DNA of 57,669 nucleotides from Staphylococcus microti (GCF_000934465.1 NZ_JXWY01000007.1:1-57669); one strand, 5' to 3'. Positions 10,418 to 20,128 are shown, counted from the first letter of the stretch. The notes: a model not told the origin generated them from the letters alone. Translations and numbers: made by a program.

Positions 10418-10477
10418 TATTCATATTTTATACATAATGTAAAATGATTTTATTTGAACAATAAGGTGGATTGAAAT

Positions 10478-13400
10478 ATGGACCTACAAAATCAAGAAAA
10501 GTTCAAAATTCTACTCAAACAATTGAATATGCTCGATCACTTTAATACTGAGATCGTTGAAAACAGTGAATTAACACGTGTCGATGTGTCAGAGAAAACA
10601 CGCGCATGGACGTTTCACATTACATTACCGTATGTAATTCCTTATGAAGATTATGCCGTGTTTACACATGCGATGACTGAGACATTTAAAGATATTGCGC
10701 AAGTGAACTGGCAAATTCGTGTTGCATCGTCAGCGAATCAAGATGAGCACTTGTTGAAATACTTTGGTTCGTGTATTGATCAAACGGCTTTATCGCCTAA
10801 AGTGAAAGGGCAGTTGCGTCAAAAACGAATCATTGTATCAGGAAATGTGGTCAAAGTACTCGTACAAAATGATGTGGAACGTGACCATTTTGATAAAGTG
10901 TGCAACGGGAGTCTTGTAAAAGCTTTGAAGCAATGTGGTTTTGATATTGATAAAGTGGTATTTGAAACGGATACAGTCGGTCACGATGAAGAATTAGCCT
11001 CTTTAGAAGCACATATTCAACAAGAAGATGAACAAAGTGCAAGAGAAGCGACAGAAAAAATTGAAAAAATGAAAGAGCAACGCGCGCAACAAGAAGAAAA
11101 TGGTGTCACAGTTGAGAAGTGTCAAATCGGAAAACCGATTCAAGTTGAAAATATCCGTCCTATTTCAGATATTATCGAAGAAGAGTTTAAAGTAGCGATT
11201 GAAGGGGTTATTTTCGACATTAACTTGAAAGAATTGAAAAGCGGCCGTCACATTGTCGAATTAAAAGTGACGGACTATACAGATTCGCTCGTGCTCAAAA
11301 TGTTCACACGTAAAAATAAAGATGACTTAGAACATTTCAAAGCATTGTCAGAAGGTAAATGGGTGCGTGCACAAGGGCGTATCGAAGAAGATATGTACAT
11401 TCGTGACCTTGTGATGATGATGTCAGATATTGAAGAAGTGAAACATACCGCGAAACAAGATAAAGCGGAAGAAAAGCGTGTGGAGTTTCACTTGCATACA
11501 GCAATGAGCCAAATGGACGGTGTGTCCAACATTGGCGATTATGTTGCACAAGCAGCAAAATGGGGACATGATGCGATTGCGGTGACAGATCATAACGTTG
11601 TACAAGCATATCCAGATGCTTATGCTGCTGCGAAAAAACATGGCATTAAAATGATTTACGGTATGGAAGGTATGCTCGTTGATGATGGTGTACCGATTGC
11701 CTACAAACCGACTGATGTTGCATTGGCAGACGCCACGTATGTCGTATTTGACGTTGAAACGACAGGTCTTTCCAACCAATATGACAAAATTATTGAGTTA
11801 GCCGCTGTGAAAGTGAAAGATGGCGAAATTGTTGATAAGTTCGAACGTTTCAGCAATCCACACGAAAAGTTATCTGAGACGATTAAAAACTTAACGCATA
11901 TTACAGATGATATGTTACGTGATGCGCCTGAAATTGAAGAAGTATTAACGGAATTTAAAGAATGGGTTGGCGATGCCATTTTTGTAGCACACAACGCGTC
12001 TTTTGATATGGGCTTTATCGACACGGGTTACGAGCGTTTAGGCTTTGGTCCGTCGACAAATGGTGTGATTGATACGCTGGAATTATCACGTACGATTAAC
12101 ACAAGCTATGGGAAGCACGGCTTGAACTTCCTAGCGAAGAAGTATGGTGTGGAACTTACGCAGCACCATAGAGCGATATACGATACAGAAGCAACAGCGT
12201 ATATTTTTGTAAAGATGTTGGCACAATTAAAAGAATTGGATGTACACAATCATCAAGAAATTAATAAAAAATTATCGAATGAAGATGCGTACAAACGTGC
12301 ACGTCCACAACACGTCACATTGATCGTACAAAACCAACAAGGGTTGAAAAACTTATTTAAAATCGTCAGCCAATCTCTTGTGAAATATTTTTATCGAACA
12401 CCACGTATTCCACGTTCCGTATTAGATGAACATCGTGAAGGATTACTCGTCGGGACAGCATGTGATGAAGGGGAAGTCTTTACTGCGGTGATGCAACGTG
12501 ATCAATCAGAAGTAGAACGCATTGCGAAATATTATGATTATATTGAAGTGCAACCGCCAGCCCTTTATCAAGATTTGCTTGATAGAGAATTAATTCGTGA
12601 TAATGAAACATTACTTGAAATTTACGAGCGTATTTTAGCTGTCGGTGAAACCAATAACATCCCAGTCATTGCGACAGGGAATGTCCATTATTTACATGAA
12701 CATGATGGTATTGCACGTAAAATCTTAATCGCATCTCAACCGGGGAACCCGCTTAATCGAACGACGTTACCGGAAGCACATTTCCGTACTACGGATGAAA
12801 TGCTTGCTGACTTCCATTTTTTAGGTGAAGAAAAAGCAAAAGAACTCGTTGTGACGAATACACGCGCTTTAGCAGAACGTATTGAAGAAGTCGTGCCGAT
12901 TAAAGATAAACTGTATACACCGAATATGGAAGGTGCCAATGAAGAAATTCGTGAAATGAGTTATAACAATGCGAAAAAGTTATACGGTGAAGACTTGCCA
13001 CAAATTGTTATTGATCGATTAGAAAAAGAGTTGGACAGTATTATCGGTAACGGTTTTGCGGTTATCTACCTTATTTCACAACGACTTGTTAAGAAATCAT
13101 TAGAAGATGGTTATCTTGTAGGATCTCGTGGTTCGGTCGGTTCGAGCTTTGTTGCAACGATGACAGAAATTACAGAAGTGAATCCATTGCCACCGCATTA
13201 CATTTGTCCAAAATGTAAAAAAAGTGAATTCTTTAATGACGGTTCAGTTGGTTCAGGTTTTGACTTGCCAGATAAAACATGTGAATGTGGCACACCGTTG
13301 ATTAAAGAAGGACAAGATATTCCGTTTGAAACGTTCTTAGGATTTAAAGGGGACAAAGTACCAGATATTGACTTGAACTTTAGTGGGGAATATCAACCGC

Positions 13401-14788
13401 ATGCCCACAATTACACGAAAGTACTGTTCGGTGAAGATTATGTTTTCCGAGCAGGAACAATTGGTACAGTCGCTGAGAAAACAGCATTCGGTTACGTCAA
13501 AGGTTATTTGAACGATCAAGGTATTCATAAACGAGGTGCAGAAGTCGATCGTTTAGTGAAAGGTTGTACCGGCGTAAAACGTACAACCGGTCAGCATCCG
13601 GGTGGTATTATCGTTGTGCCGGATTATATGGATATTTATGACTTTACGCCAATTCAATATCCAGCCGATGCACAAAATTCCGCATGGATGACGACACACT
13701 TTGACTTCCATTCGATTCACGATAACGTCTTGAAACTCGATATACTCGGACACGATGATCCAACAATGATTCGTATGTTACAAGACTTATCAGGTATTGA
13801 CCCTAAAACAATTCCAGTCGATGATAAAGAAACGATGGGTATTTTTAGTTCACCTGAAACGCTAGGTGTCACTGAAGAAGAAATTTTAGCGAAAACCGGT
13901 ACGTTCGGTGTGCCAGAGTTTGGTACTGGATTCGTTCGTCAAATGTTAGAAGATACGAAGCCGACGACATTCTCTGAGTTAGTACAAATCTCAGGACTGT
14001 CACACGGAACAGACGTATGGTTAGGTAATGCACAAGATCTCGTACGAAGTGGTACATGTACATTATCAAGCTGTATCGGTTGTCGTGACGATATCATGGT
14101 ATATCTTATGTATGCCGGTCTTGAACCATCACTCGCCTTTAAAATCATGGAGTCCGTGCGTAAAGGGAAAGGATTAACCGAAGACTTTGAACAAGCGATG
14201 CGCGATAACGAAGTCCCTGAATGGTATCTAGATTCATGTAAGAAAATTAAATACATGTTCCCGAAAGCCCATGCTGCTGCGTATGTATTAATGGCGGTGC
14301 GAATTGCGTATTTCAAAGTGCATCATCCGTTATATTATTACGCAAGTTACTTTACAGTACGTGCATCAGACTTTGATTTATTAACAATGATTAAAGACAA
14401 AGATAGCATTCGTAATACAGTGAAAGATATGTACAGTCGTTATATGGACTTAGGTAAAAAAGAAAAAGACGTGTTAACCGTTTTGGAAATTATGAATGAA
14501 ATGGCACATCGTGGCTTCAAAATGCAACCTGTGAACCTCGAGAAGAGCCAAGCATTTGATTTTATAATCGAAGGCGACACGCTAATTCCGCCATTTATCG
14601 CCGTGCCAGGACTTGGGGAAAACGTTGCACGCCGTATTGTTGAAGCGCGTGAAGAAGGGCCATTTTTATCAAAAGAAGATCTTAACAAAAAGGCAGGTGT
14701 TTCGGCGAAGATTATCGAGTATCTCGACGAACTCGGTTCACTTCCAAACATGCCAGACAAAGCACAACTGTCAATTTTCGATATGTAG
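10478..14788 (+). CDS. polC: DNA polymerase III alpha subunit, PolC type
   Basis: PolC is the main replicative polymerase of low-GC Gram-positives and carries its own proofreading. The 1436-residue protein has an N-terminal oligonucleotide-binding region, a PHP domain starting near EFHLHTAMSQMDG, an inserted DEDD exonuclease with FDVETTGLS near 420, and the polymerase core. A zinc-binding cluster is seen as CPKCKK and CECG near 910-930. Length matches the family. AAGGTGG lies before the ATG. It stands between proS and rimP as in all Bacillales. Confidence 0.98.
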   Translation: MDLQNQEKFKILLKQLNMLDHFNTEIVENSELTRVDVSEKTRAWTFHITLPYVIPYEDYAVFTHAMTETFKDIAQVNWQIRVASSANQDEHLLKYFGSCIDQTALSPKVKGQLRQKRIIVSGNVVKVLVQNDVERDHFDKVCNGSLVKALKQCGFDIDKVVFETDTVGHDEELASLEAHIQQEDEQSAREATEKIEKMKEQRAQQEENGVTVEKCQIGKPIQVENIRPISDIIEEEFKVAIEGVIFDINLKELKSGRHIVELKVTDYTDSLVLKMFTRKNKDDLEHFKALSEGKWVRAQGRIEEDMYIRDLVMMMSDIEEVKHTAKQDKAEEKRVEFHLHTAMSQMDGVSNIGDYVAQAAKWGHDAIAVTDHNVVQAYPDAYAAAKKHGIKMIYGMEGMLVDDGVPIAYKPTDVALADATYVVFDVETTGLSNQYDKIIELAAVKVKDGEIVDKFERFSNPHEKLSETIKNLTHITDDMLRDAPEIEEVLTEFKEWVGDAIFVAHNASFDMGFIDTGYERLGFGPSTNGVIDTLELSRTINTSYGKHGLNFLAKKYGVELTQHHRAIYDTEATAYIFVKMLAQLKELDVHNHQEINKKLSNEDAYKRARPQHVTLIVQNQQGLKNLFKIVSQSLVKYFYRTPRIPRSVLDEHREGLLVGTACDEGEVFTAVMQRDQSEVERIAKYYDYIEVQPPALYQDLLDRELIRDNETLLEIYERILAVGETNNIPVIATGNVHYLHEHDGIARKILIASQPGNPLNRTTLPEAHFRTTDEMLADFHFLGEEKAKELVVTNTRALAERIEEVVPIKDKLYTPNMEGANEEIREMSYNNAKKLYGEDLPQIVIDRLEKELDSIIGNGFAVIYLISQRLVKKSLEDGYLVGSRGSVGSSFVATMTEITEVNPLPPHYICPKCKKSEFFNDGSVGSGFDLPDKTCECGTPLIKEGQDIPFETFLGFKGDKVPDIDLNFSGEYQPHAHNYTKVLFGEDYVFRAGTIGTVAEKTAFGYVKGYLNDQGIHKRGAEVDRLVKGCTGVKRTTGQHPGGIIVVPDYMDIYDFTPIQYPADAQNSAWMTTHFDFHSIHDNVLKLDILGHDDPTMIRMLQDLSGIDPKTIPVDDKETMGIFSSPETLGVTEEEILAKTGTFGVPEFGTGFVRQMLEDTKPTTFSELVQISGLSHGTDVWLGNAQDLVRSGTCTLSSCIGCRDDIMVYLMYAGLEPSLAFKIMESVRKGKGLTEDFEQAMRDNEVPEWYLDSCKKIKYMFPKAHAAAYVLMAVRIAYFKVHHPLYYYASYFTVRASDFDLLTMIKDKDSIRNTVKDMYSRYMDLGKKEKDVLTVLEIMNEMAHRGFKMQPVNLEKSQAFDFIIEGDTLIPPFIAVPGLGENVARRIVEAREEGPFLSKEDLNKKAGVSAKIIEYLDELGSLPNMPDKAQLSIFDM

Positions 14789-14796
14789 ATTCACAT

Positions 14797-14825
14797 TTGT
14801 CGTCATGACAGTTATGTGCTATAAT
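14797..14825 (+). promoter_or_regulatory. Promoter of the rimP-nusA-infB operon
   Basis: TTGTCG (14797-14802) and a perfect TATAAT (14820-14825) are separated by 17 bp, right after polC. Transcription would start near 14832, upstream of the hairpin at 14856. Confidence 0.7.
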
Positions 14826-14855
14826 AATGTTGCTTATAAAAATGGACTCAAGCAG

Positions 14856-14888
14856 AAAGAGTGGGTGTTACCCGCTCTTTTCTGTTTG
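14856..14888 (+). terminator. Terminator-like hairpin in the rimP-nusA operon leader
   Basis: AAAGAGTGGGT (14856-14866) pairs fully with ACCCGCTCTTT (14870-14880), with one G-T pair and a 3-base loop. The T-run is interrupted (TTTTCTGTTTGT). It can end polC transcription, but it also lies downstream of the operon promoter and before rimP, so it can act as an attenuator. In B. subtilis a NusA-dependent terminator in this leader gives NusA autoregulation. Confidence 0.75.
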
Positions 14889-14911
14889 TATGTCACTGAT
14901 AGGGGGCACGT

Positions 14912-15379
14912 ATGAGTAAAATTACAGAGCAAGTAGAAGCGTTGATACAACCTGTCCTTGACGACTTAGGGTATGAATTGGTAGATGTTGAATTTGCGAA
15001 AGAAGGACGCGATCATTATTTGCGTATTTCAATTGATAAACCGGGCGGCGTGGATTTAAATGATTGCACGCGTGCATCTGAACACATTAGCGACGTGATG
15101 GACGAACATGATCCAATTACACAAGCGTATTATTTAGATGTTGCATCGCCAGGGGCAGAAAGACCTATCAAGAAAGAGGAAGATTATCAAAAAGCAATTG
15201 GACAACCCGTATTCGTATCGTTATATGCACCAATTGAAGGTGACAAAGAATGGTTAGGTACGTTATCGGCTGTAACTGAAGACACAATTGATATGTCAGT
15301 GAAGATTAAAGCAAGAACGAAAGTCATTACAATTCCGCGAGATAAAATTGCGAAAGCACGTCATGCGGTTATGCTTTAA
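14912..15379 (+). CDS. rimP: Ribosome maturation factor RimP
   Basis: RimP assists assembly of the 30S subunit head and pseudoknot. The 155-residue product has the two-domain layout: an N-terminal alpha/beta domain with VDVEFAKEGRDHYLRISID near 25-43 and a C-terminal SH3-like domain. The motif LDVASPGAERPIK is diagnostic. GGGGGCACGT precedes the start. It is the first gene of the nusA-infB operon. Confidence 0.95.
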   Translation: MSKITEQVEALIQPVLDDLGYELVDVEFAKEGRDHYLRISIDKPGGVDLNDCTRASEHISDVMDEHDPITQAYYLDVASPGAERPIKKEEDYQKAIGQPVFVSLYAPIEGDKEWLGTLSAVTEDTIDMSVKIKARTKVITIPRDKIAKARHAVML

Positions 15380-15400
15380 TGGACGTAAGGAGGAAGATTC

Positions 15401-16579
15401 GTGAAAAGTAATGAATTATTATTAGCGACTGAGTATTTAGAGAAAGAAAAAAGAATTCCAAGAGCCGTATTAGTGGATGCGATTGAAGCAGCATTAATCA
15501 CAGCATATAAAAAGAACTATGAAAGTGCACGTAACGTACGTGTTGAATTGAACTTAGACAGCGGGACATTCCACGTTATCGCACGTAAAGAAGTTGTTGA
15601 AGAGGTATTTGATGACCGTGAAGAAATCGACCTTTCAACAGCACTAGTGAAAAATCCAGCGTATGAAATTGGCGATATTTACGAAGAAGATGTGACACCA
15701 AAAGACTTCGGTCGTGTTGGCGCACAAGCAGCAAAACAAGCAGTAATGCAACGCTTACGTGATGCAGAACGTGAAATTTTGTATGAAGAATTTATCGACA
15801 AAGAAGACGATATCGTGACAGGTGTTATCGACCGTGTAGATCATCGCTATGTTTACGTTAACCTTGGCAGAACAGAAGCTGTATTGTCAGAAGCAGAGCG
15901 TAGCCCAAATGAATCATATGTGCCGAACGAACGTATCAAAGTGTATGTAAACAAAGTTGAACAAACAACAAAAGGACCACAAATTTTCGTATCACGTAGT
16001 CATCCAGGATTGTTGAAACGTTTGTTTGAACAAGAAGTACCAGAAATTTTTGAAGGGTCTGTTGAAGTGAAGTCAGTAGCACGTGAAGCAGGCGATCGTT
16101 CAAAAATCAGTGTGTACGCTGAAAATGCAGACATTGACGCGGTTGGTGCATGTGTTGGTGCAAAAGGTGCACGTGTTGAAGCGGTTGTTGAAGAACTTGG
16201 TGGCGAAAAAATTGACATCGTACAATGGGATGCTGATCCAAAAGTATTTGTACGTAATGCATTAAGCCCATCACAAGTTGTAGATGTTATCGTTGATGAA
16301 GAAAATCAATCAACAACAGTAATCGTACCAGACTATCAACTATCACTTGCGATTGGTAAACGTGGTCAAAACGCACGTCTTGCAGCAAAATTAACAGGTT
16401 GGAAGATTGACATTAAGTCTGAAACAGATGCCAAAGCATTAGGTTTAGATCAACCACAACCAGCAAAAGAAGAAGCTGTTGTTTTTGAAGATGAAGAACT
16501 TGCAATTGTTGACGATGCACTTGCAGAAGACGTTGCTGACGATGTTGTTGTAGAAGAGGATGTAACAGAAGAAAAATAG
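15401..16579 (+). CDS. nusA: Transcription termination/antitermination factor NusA
   Basis: NusA binds RNA polymerase and stimulates pausing and intrinsic termination. The 392-residue protein has the N-terminal polymerase-binding domain, an S1 domain at about 135-200, and two KH domains (CVGAKGARVEAVVEEL and LAIGKRGQNARLAAKL). Like other Gram-positive forms it lacks the E. coli C-terminal acidic repeats, but ends in an acidic tail. The start is GTG with AAGGAGGA upstream. It may control its own operon through the hairpin at 14856. Confidence 0.97.
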   Translation: MKSNELLLATEYLEKEKRIPRAVLVDAIEAALITAYKKNYESARNVRVELNLDSGTFHVIARKEVVEEVFDDREEIDLSTALVKNPAYEIGDIYEEDVTPKDFGRVGAQAAKQAVMQRLRDAEREILYEEFIDKEDDIVTGVIDRVDHRYVYVNLGRTEAVLSEAERSPNESYVPNERIKVYVNKVEQTTKGPQIFVSRSHPGLLKRLFEQEVPEIFEGSVEVKSVAREAGDRSKISVYAENADIDAVGACVGAKGARVEAVVEELGGEKIDIVQWDADPKVFVRNALSPSQVVDVIVDEENQSTTVIVPDYQLSLAIGKRGQNARLAAKLTGWKIDIKSETDAKALGLDQPQPAKEEAVVFEDEELAIVDDALAEDVADDVVVEEDVTEEK

Positions 16580-16590
16580 GGGGGATTTTC

Positions 16591-16878
16591 ATGAAAAAAC
16601 GTAAAATTCCTATGCGAAAATGTATTTTGTCAAACGAGATGAAACCGAAAAAAGAAATGATTCGCGTTGTACAAAATAAAGAAGGTGACATCGCTGCAGA
16701 TGCGACAGGTAAGATGCAAGGACGTGGCGCATATGTAAGCAAAGACGTCGCTTTAGTGGAACAAGCACAGAAAGCACAAAAACTTGAGCAATTTTTCAAA
16801 GCATCTCAAGAAACGTTAGAACCTGTGTATAAAGAGATTATTCGATTAATTTATCGGGAAGAGATACCTACAAAATGA
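16591..16878 (+). CDS. rnpM: RNase P modulator RnpM (YlxR)
   Basis: This is a small basic RNA-binding protein of the YlxR family, recently shown in B. subtilis to bind RNase P RNA and lower its activity. The 95-residue product begins MKKRKIPMRKCILSNEM and has the family GRGAYVSKD motif. GGGGGGA lies close upstream. Its stop overlaps the next start by four bases (ATGA), which suggests translational coupling to ylxQ. Confidence 0.92.
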   Translation: MKKRKIPMRKCILSNEMKPKKEMIRVVQNKEGDIAADATGKMQGRGAYVSKDVALVEQAQKAQKLEQFFKASQETLEPVYKEIIRLIYREEIPTK

Positions 16879-17186
16879 ACCAACAACAATTTTTAAATTT
16901 TTTAGGGCTAGCAATGCGTGCAGGTAAGGTGAAAACCGGAGAATCTGTGCTGATAGCAGAATTGAAAAAACATCGATTGAAACTTGTGTTGATTGCAGAG
17001 GATGCATCAGATAACACGAAGAAAACGTTAATGAACAAATGTACAACCTACAAAACACCTTATCGAGTGGTAAGCAATCGCTATGAACTCGGTGTGGCGA
17101 TTGGCAAGGAAGCGCGTGTGAATATCGGTATAACAGATAGTGGCTTTGCGAAAAAGCTAATAGCAATGATCGATGAAGATAAGTAA
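16875..17186 (+). CDS. ylxQ: L7Ae-family ribosomal protein YlxQ
   Basis: YlxQ belongs to the L7Ae/L30e/S12e/Gadd45 fold and binds kink-turn RNA. Its exact cellular role is not settled. The 103-residue protein has GLAMRAGKVKTGESVL at the N terminus and LVLIAEDASDNTKK in the middle, both family hallmarks. The start ATG overlaps the end of rnpM and the gene is 11 bases from infB. Confidence 0.92.
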   Translation: MNQQQFLNFLGLAMRAGKVKTGESVLIAELKKHRLKLVLIAEDASDNTKKTLMNKCTTYKTPYRVVSNRYELGVAIGKEARVNIGITDSGFAKKLIAMIDEDK

Positions 17187-17197
17187 GGAGTGGTTGA

Positions 17198-19312
17198 ATG
17201 AGTAAACAAAGAATTTATGAATATGCAAAATCATTAAACATCAAAAGTAAAGACGCCATTGATGAGTTAAAGAAAAATGGTGTAGAAGTATCAAATCACA
17301 TGCAAACGTTAGAAGCAGACCATGTGAAAATTTTGGACAAAGCGTTCAATAAGCAAGCTGCCAATGACAAAAAAGCTGAGGCACCTAAAAAAGATAACAA
17401 ACAAGCGAAAGCGAATAACCAACAAGGTAAAGGGAAGCAACAGCCTAAAAATAATAAAGGCAATCAACCAAATAACAAGAAAAATAAACGTAACAACAAA
17501 AACAACAACAATAAAAAGCAGCAGCAACAACAGCCAAAACCAGCTGAGCCAAAAGAAATGCCATCAAAGATCACTTACACTGAAGGTATTACCGTTGGCG
17601 AACTTGCAGGTAAATTAGGCGTAGACGCTTCTGAGATCATTAAAAAACTCTTCTTACTTGGCATTATGGCAAACATTAACCAAGCATTAGACGTTGAAGC
17701 TTTAGAACTTGTTGCATCAGATTACGGTGTTGAAATTGAAGAAGAAGTTGTGATCGATGCAAACGACTTAGACGTTTATTTTGAAGACGTTGAAGAAGAT
17801 GAAGACGCAACAGTACGCCCAGCCGTTGTTACGATTATGGGACACGTTGACCACGGTAAAACGACGTTACTAGACTCAATTCGTCATACACACGTGACAG
17901 CAGGAGAAGCGGGCGGTATCACACAACATATCGGTGCCTACCAAATTGAAAATAAAGGTAATAAGATTACATTCTTAGACACACCTGGACACGCAGCATT
18001 CACAACAATGCGTGCGCGTGGTGCCCAAGTTACTGATATTACAATTCTTGTTGTAGCAGCTGACGATGGTGTCATGCCTCAAACAATCGAAGCGATTAAC
18101 CATGCCAAAGCAGCAGAAGTACCAATTATCGTTGCGGTTAACAAAATTGATAAACCAACTGCGAATCCTGACCGTGTTATGCAGGAACTTGCAGAGTATA
18201 ACTTAATCCCTGAAGACTGGGGTGGCGACACAATCTTCGTACCACTTTCAGCATTAAGTGGCGAAGGGATTGACGACTTGTTAGAAATGCTTGTCCTTGT
18301 CTCTGAAGTCCAAGAATTGAAAGCAAACGCAGACAAGCCAGCCGTTGGTACAGTGATTGAAGCGGAATTAGATAAATCACGTGGACCAGCTGCATCATTA
18401 CTTGTTCAAAACGGTACATTACACGTAGGTGACGCCATCGTTGTAGGTAACACACACGGTAAAGTACGTGCAATGGTAAATGACTTAGGTAAACGTATTA
18501 AAACAGCAGGTCCATCAACACCAGTTGAAATCACTGGTTTAAGTGCGGTACCACAAGCCGGTGACCGTTTCGTAGTCTTCAAAGACGAGAAAAAAGCACG
18601 CCGTATCGGTGAAGCACGTGAACAAGAAAGCATTATTCAACAACGTCAAGAAAGCAAAAACGTCTCACTTGATAACTTGTTTGAACAAATGAAACAAGGT
18701 GAAATGAAAGACTTAAATGTGATTATTAAAGGGGACGTTCAAGGTTCAGTTGAAGCATTAGCTGCATCATTAATGAAAATTGATGTTGAAGGCGTAAACG
18801 TACGTATCATTCATACAGCAACAGGTGCAATCAACGAATCAGACGTTACATTAGCAAACGCATCAAACGGTATTATTATCGGATTCAACGTACGACCAGA
18901 TGCAGGTGCAAAACGTGCAGCTGAAGCAGAAAACGTAGATATGCGTTTACACCGCGTTATTTACAACGTTATCGAAGAAATCGAATCAGCGATGAAAGGT
19001 ATGCTTGATCCTGAATATGAAGAAAAAGTAATCGGACAAGCAGAAGTACGTCAAACATTCAAAGTATCTAAAGTCGGCACGATTGCAGGTAGCTACGTGA
19101 CAGACGGTAAGATTACAAGAGACGCAAGCGTACGTGTCATCCGTGACGGTATCGTTATCTTTGAAGGCGAACTTGATTCATTAAAACGTTTCAAAGACGA
19201 TGCTAAAGAAGTTGCACAAGGTTACGAATGTGGTATTACCATCGAAAAATTCAATGACCTTAAAGAAGGCGACGTTATCGAAGCTTACGTTATGGTTGAA
19301 ATTGAAAGATAG
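17198..19312 (+). CDS. infB: Translation initiation factor IF-2
   Basis: IF-2 is the GTPase that brings initiator fMet-tRNA to the 30S subunit and promotes subunit joining. The 704-residue protein has an N-terminal IF2_N domain, a low-complexity stretch rich in Asn, Lys and Gln (about 60-115), a second IF2_N domain, and the G domain with [14 protein letters not shown] and NKID. Domains II, III and the C-terminal tRNA-binding domain follow. AAGGAG precedes the start. In most Bacillales rbfA follows closely; here about 1.16 kb intervenes. Confidence 0.98.
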   Translation: MSKQRIYEYAKSLNIKSKDAIDELKKNGVEVSNHMQTLEADHVKILDKAFNKQAANDKKAEAPKKDNKQAKANNQQGKGKQQPKNNKGNQPNNKKNKRNNKNNNNKKQQQQQPKPAEPKEMPSKITYTEGITVGELAGKLGVDASEIIKKLFLLGIMANINQALDVEALELVASDYGVEIEEEVVIDANDLDVYFEDVEEDEDATVRPAVVTIMGHVDHGKTTLLDSIRHTHVTAGEAGGITQHIGAYQIENKGNKITFLDTPGHAAFTTMRARGAQVTDITILVVAADDGVMPQTIEAINHAKAAEVPIIVAVNKIDKPTANPDRVMQELAEYNLIPEDWGGDTIFVPLSALSGEGIDDLLEMLVLVSEVQELKANADKPAVGTVIEAELDKSRGPAASLLVQNGTLHVGDAIVVGNTHGKVRAMVNDLGKRIKTAGPSTPVEITGLSAVPQAGDRFVVFKDEKKARRIGEAREQESIIQQRQESKNVSLDNLFEQMKQGEMKDLNVIIKGDVQGSVEALAASLMKIDVEGVNVRIIHTATGAINESDVTLANASNGIIIGFNVRPDAGAKRAAEAENVDMRLHRVIYNVIEEIESAMKGMLDPEYEEKVIGQAEVRQTFKVSKVGTIAGSYVTDGKITRDASVRVIRDGIVIFEGELDSLKRFKDDAKEVAQGYECGITIEKFNDLKEGDVIEAYVMVEIER

Positions 19313-19332
19313 ACATATATAGCTATATCCCA

Positions 19333-19370
19333 AAACTCTTCATTTGATAAATTCAAGTGAGGAGTTTTTT
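19333..19370 (+). terminator. Terminator of the rimP-infB operon
   Basis: AACTCTTCATTTGA pairs with TTCAAGTGAGGAGTT, allowing G-U pairs, followed by six T. On the - strand the hairpin coincides with the end of the truncated P-loop frame at 19340-19471. Confidence 0.85.
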
Positions 19371-19471
19371 GGATTAAGTTTTAGACAGTAGAAATTCCTA
19401 GTAATCATGTTAAAAAGCGTTGTTTTCCCACTTCCTGGTCCACCATAGATATGCAGTTTCATTTTAACCAT
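19340..19471 (-). pseudogene. Truncated P-loop NTPase/kinase remnant
   Basis: A 43-codon frame on the - strand encodes MVKMKLHIYGGPGSGKTTL at its start, a clear Walker A loop (GGPGSGKTT) after a first beta strand, as in adenylate-kinase-like and topology-modulation (FlaR-like) P-loop proteins. It stops inside the infB terminator, far too early for any such enzyme. On the same strand a TATAAT lies near 19508-19503 and AAGGAATGG lies before the ATG, so the 5' end of a real gene is kept while the rest is lost. A second in-frame ATG is at 19462. Whether the short peptide is still made is unknown. Confidence 0.55.
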
Positions 19472-19626
19472 TCCTTGATTTAAAGTTCTTATTTACAAAT
19501 ATATTATACCATTCACTTTTTATGGTAAGTCATCTTAATAATTCAGATATAAATAAGTTAGACAAACTCTTTTTGGTTAAGGTGGTGAGTTTTTAATAAC
19601 ATATTAAATCTTGTTGAACATCTGCT

Positions 19627-19653
19627 TTGAAAATATTATTATGACATTATAAT
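19627..19653 (+). promoter_or_regulatory. Promoter of the 48-aa ORF
   Basis: TTGAAA (19627-19632) and TATAAT (19648-19653) are separated by 15 bp, shorter than ideal, 23 bases upstream of the ORF start. Confidence 0.4.
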
Positions 19654-19675
19654 AAGAACGGAGGAGATGGGTAGT

Positions 19676-19822
19676 ATGGCAACAGAAAGTTTTTTATCAG
19701 AATATATATTCACAGAAGAAACGTTACCTAATTTGTTAGAAGCACTAGAAAGACAAAGTGTAAACAATGCACAACAGTTTGAAGCCCTGCCAATTGATGT
19801 TGTTAAGGATCCTGAAAAATAG
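19676..19822 (+). pseudogene. Small ORF of 48 codons, probably truncated by a one-base deletion
   Basis: The ATG is preceded by GGAGGAG and a promoter, so this is a credible gene. The product is acidic and helical (MATESFLSEYIFTEETLPNL at the start) and resembles no family I can name; its size and charge would suit an antitoxin or small regulator, which is only a guess. It ends at GAAAAATAG. Adding one A to the five-A run restores ten more codons (IASLLESYAE) before a TAA, so a frameshift in the A-run is likely. A partial copy of the tail, TGAAAAATAGCGT then GAAAGTTAT, recurs from 19909. Confidence 0.5.
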
Positions 19823-19908
19823 CGTCATTATTAGAAAGTTATGCTGAATAAATGAGATTGAGAGATATTACTTGAGTTGTTTTACTGAATGATTCCATTG
19901 ACAGGCAG

Positions 19909-19942
19909 TGAAAAATAGCGTGAAAGTTATAATGAACAAGAA
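19909..19942 (+). repeat. Degenerate copy of the 3' end of the 48-aa ORF
   Basis: TGAAAAATAGCGT at 19909-19921 is identical to 19813-19825. GAAAGTTAT follows in both, after removing eight bases from the first copy. This points to a duplicated and decayed gene or a deletion product. Confidence 0.5.
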
Positions 19943-19978
19943 TTTGTTTAACAATATAATATGCAACACTTTAATAAA

Positions 19979-20009
19979 GTAGGTAACGCATGTGTGTACC
20001 TAATTTTTA
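19979..20009 (+). terminator. Small terminator in the infB-rbfA islet
   Basis: TAGGTA (19980-19985) pairs with TACCTA (19997-20002), followed by ATTTTT. A TATAAT lies at 19928-19933, so a very short transcript could lie between them, but no proper -35 box is seen. Confidence 0.5.
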
Positions 20010-20072
20010 GCAATTATGGAGTAATACCAAATTTAGTAAGATGTTTTAAGCTAGCTAAAATAGACTTGCTCA

Positions 20073-20101
20073 TTTCAAAATGTAGCGTTCATAAATATAC
20101 T
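20073..20101 (+). promoter_or_regulatory. Candidate promoter of the 30-aa peptide gene
   Basis: TTTCAA (20073-20078) and TATACT (20096-20101) are separated by 17 bp, close upstream of the ribosome binding site. Box quality is modest. Confidence 0.35.
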
Positions 20102-20128
20102 AGAGAATAAAAGGAAGGCTGATGGTCT

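Noticed and set aside
14613-14915. 100-codon frame overlapping the 3' end of polC and the rimP leader
   Set aside because: Most of it lies inside polC in another frame, and the remainder covers the promoter and hairpin of the rimP operon.
19898-19933. TTGACA and TATAAT as a consensus promoter for a small RNA
   Set aside because: The spacer is 24 bp, well outside the working range, so I could not support an RNA gene.
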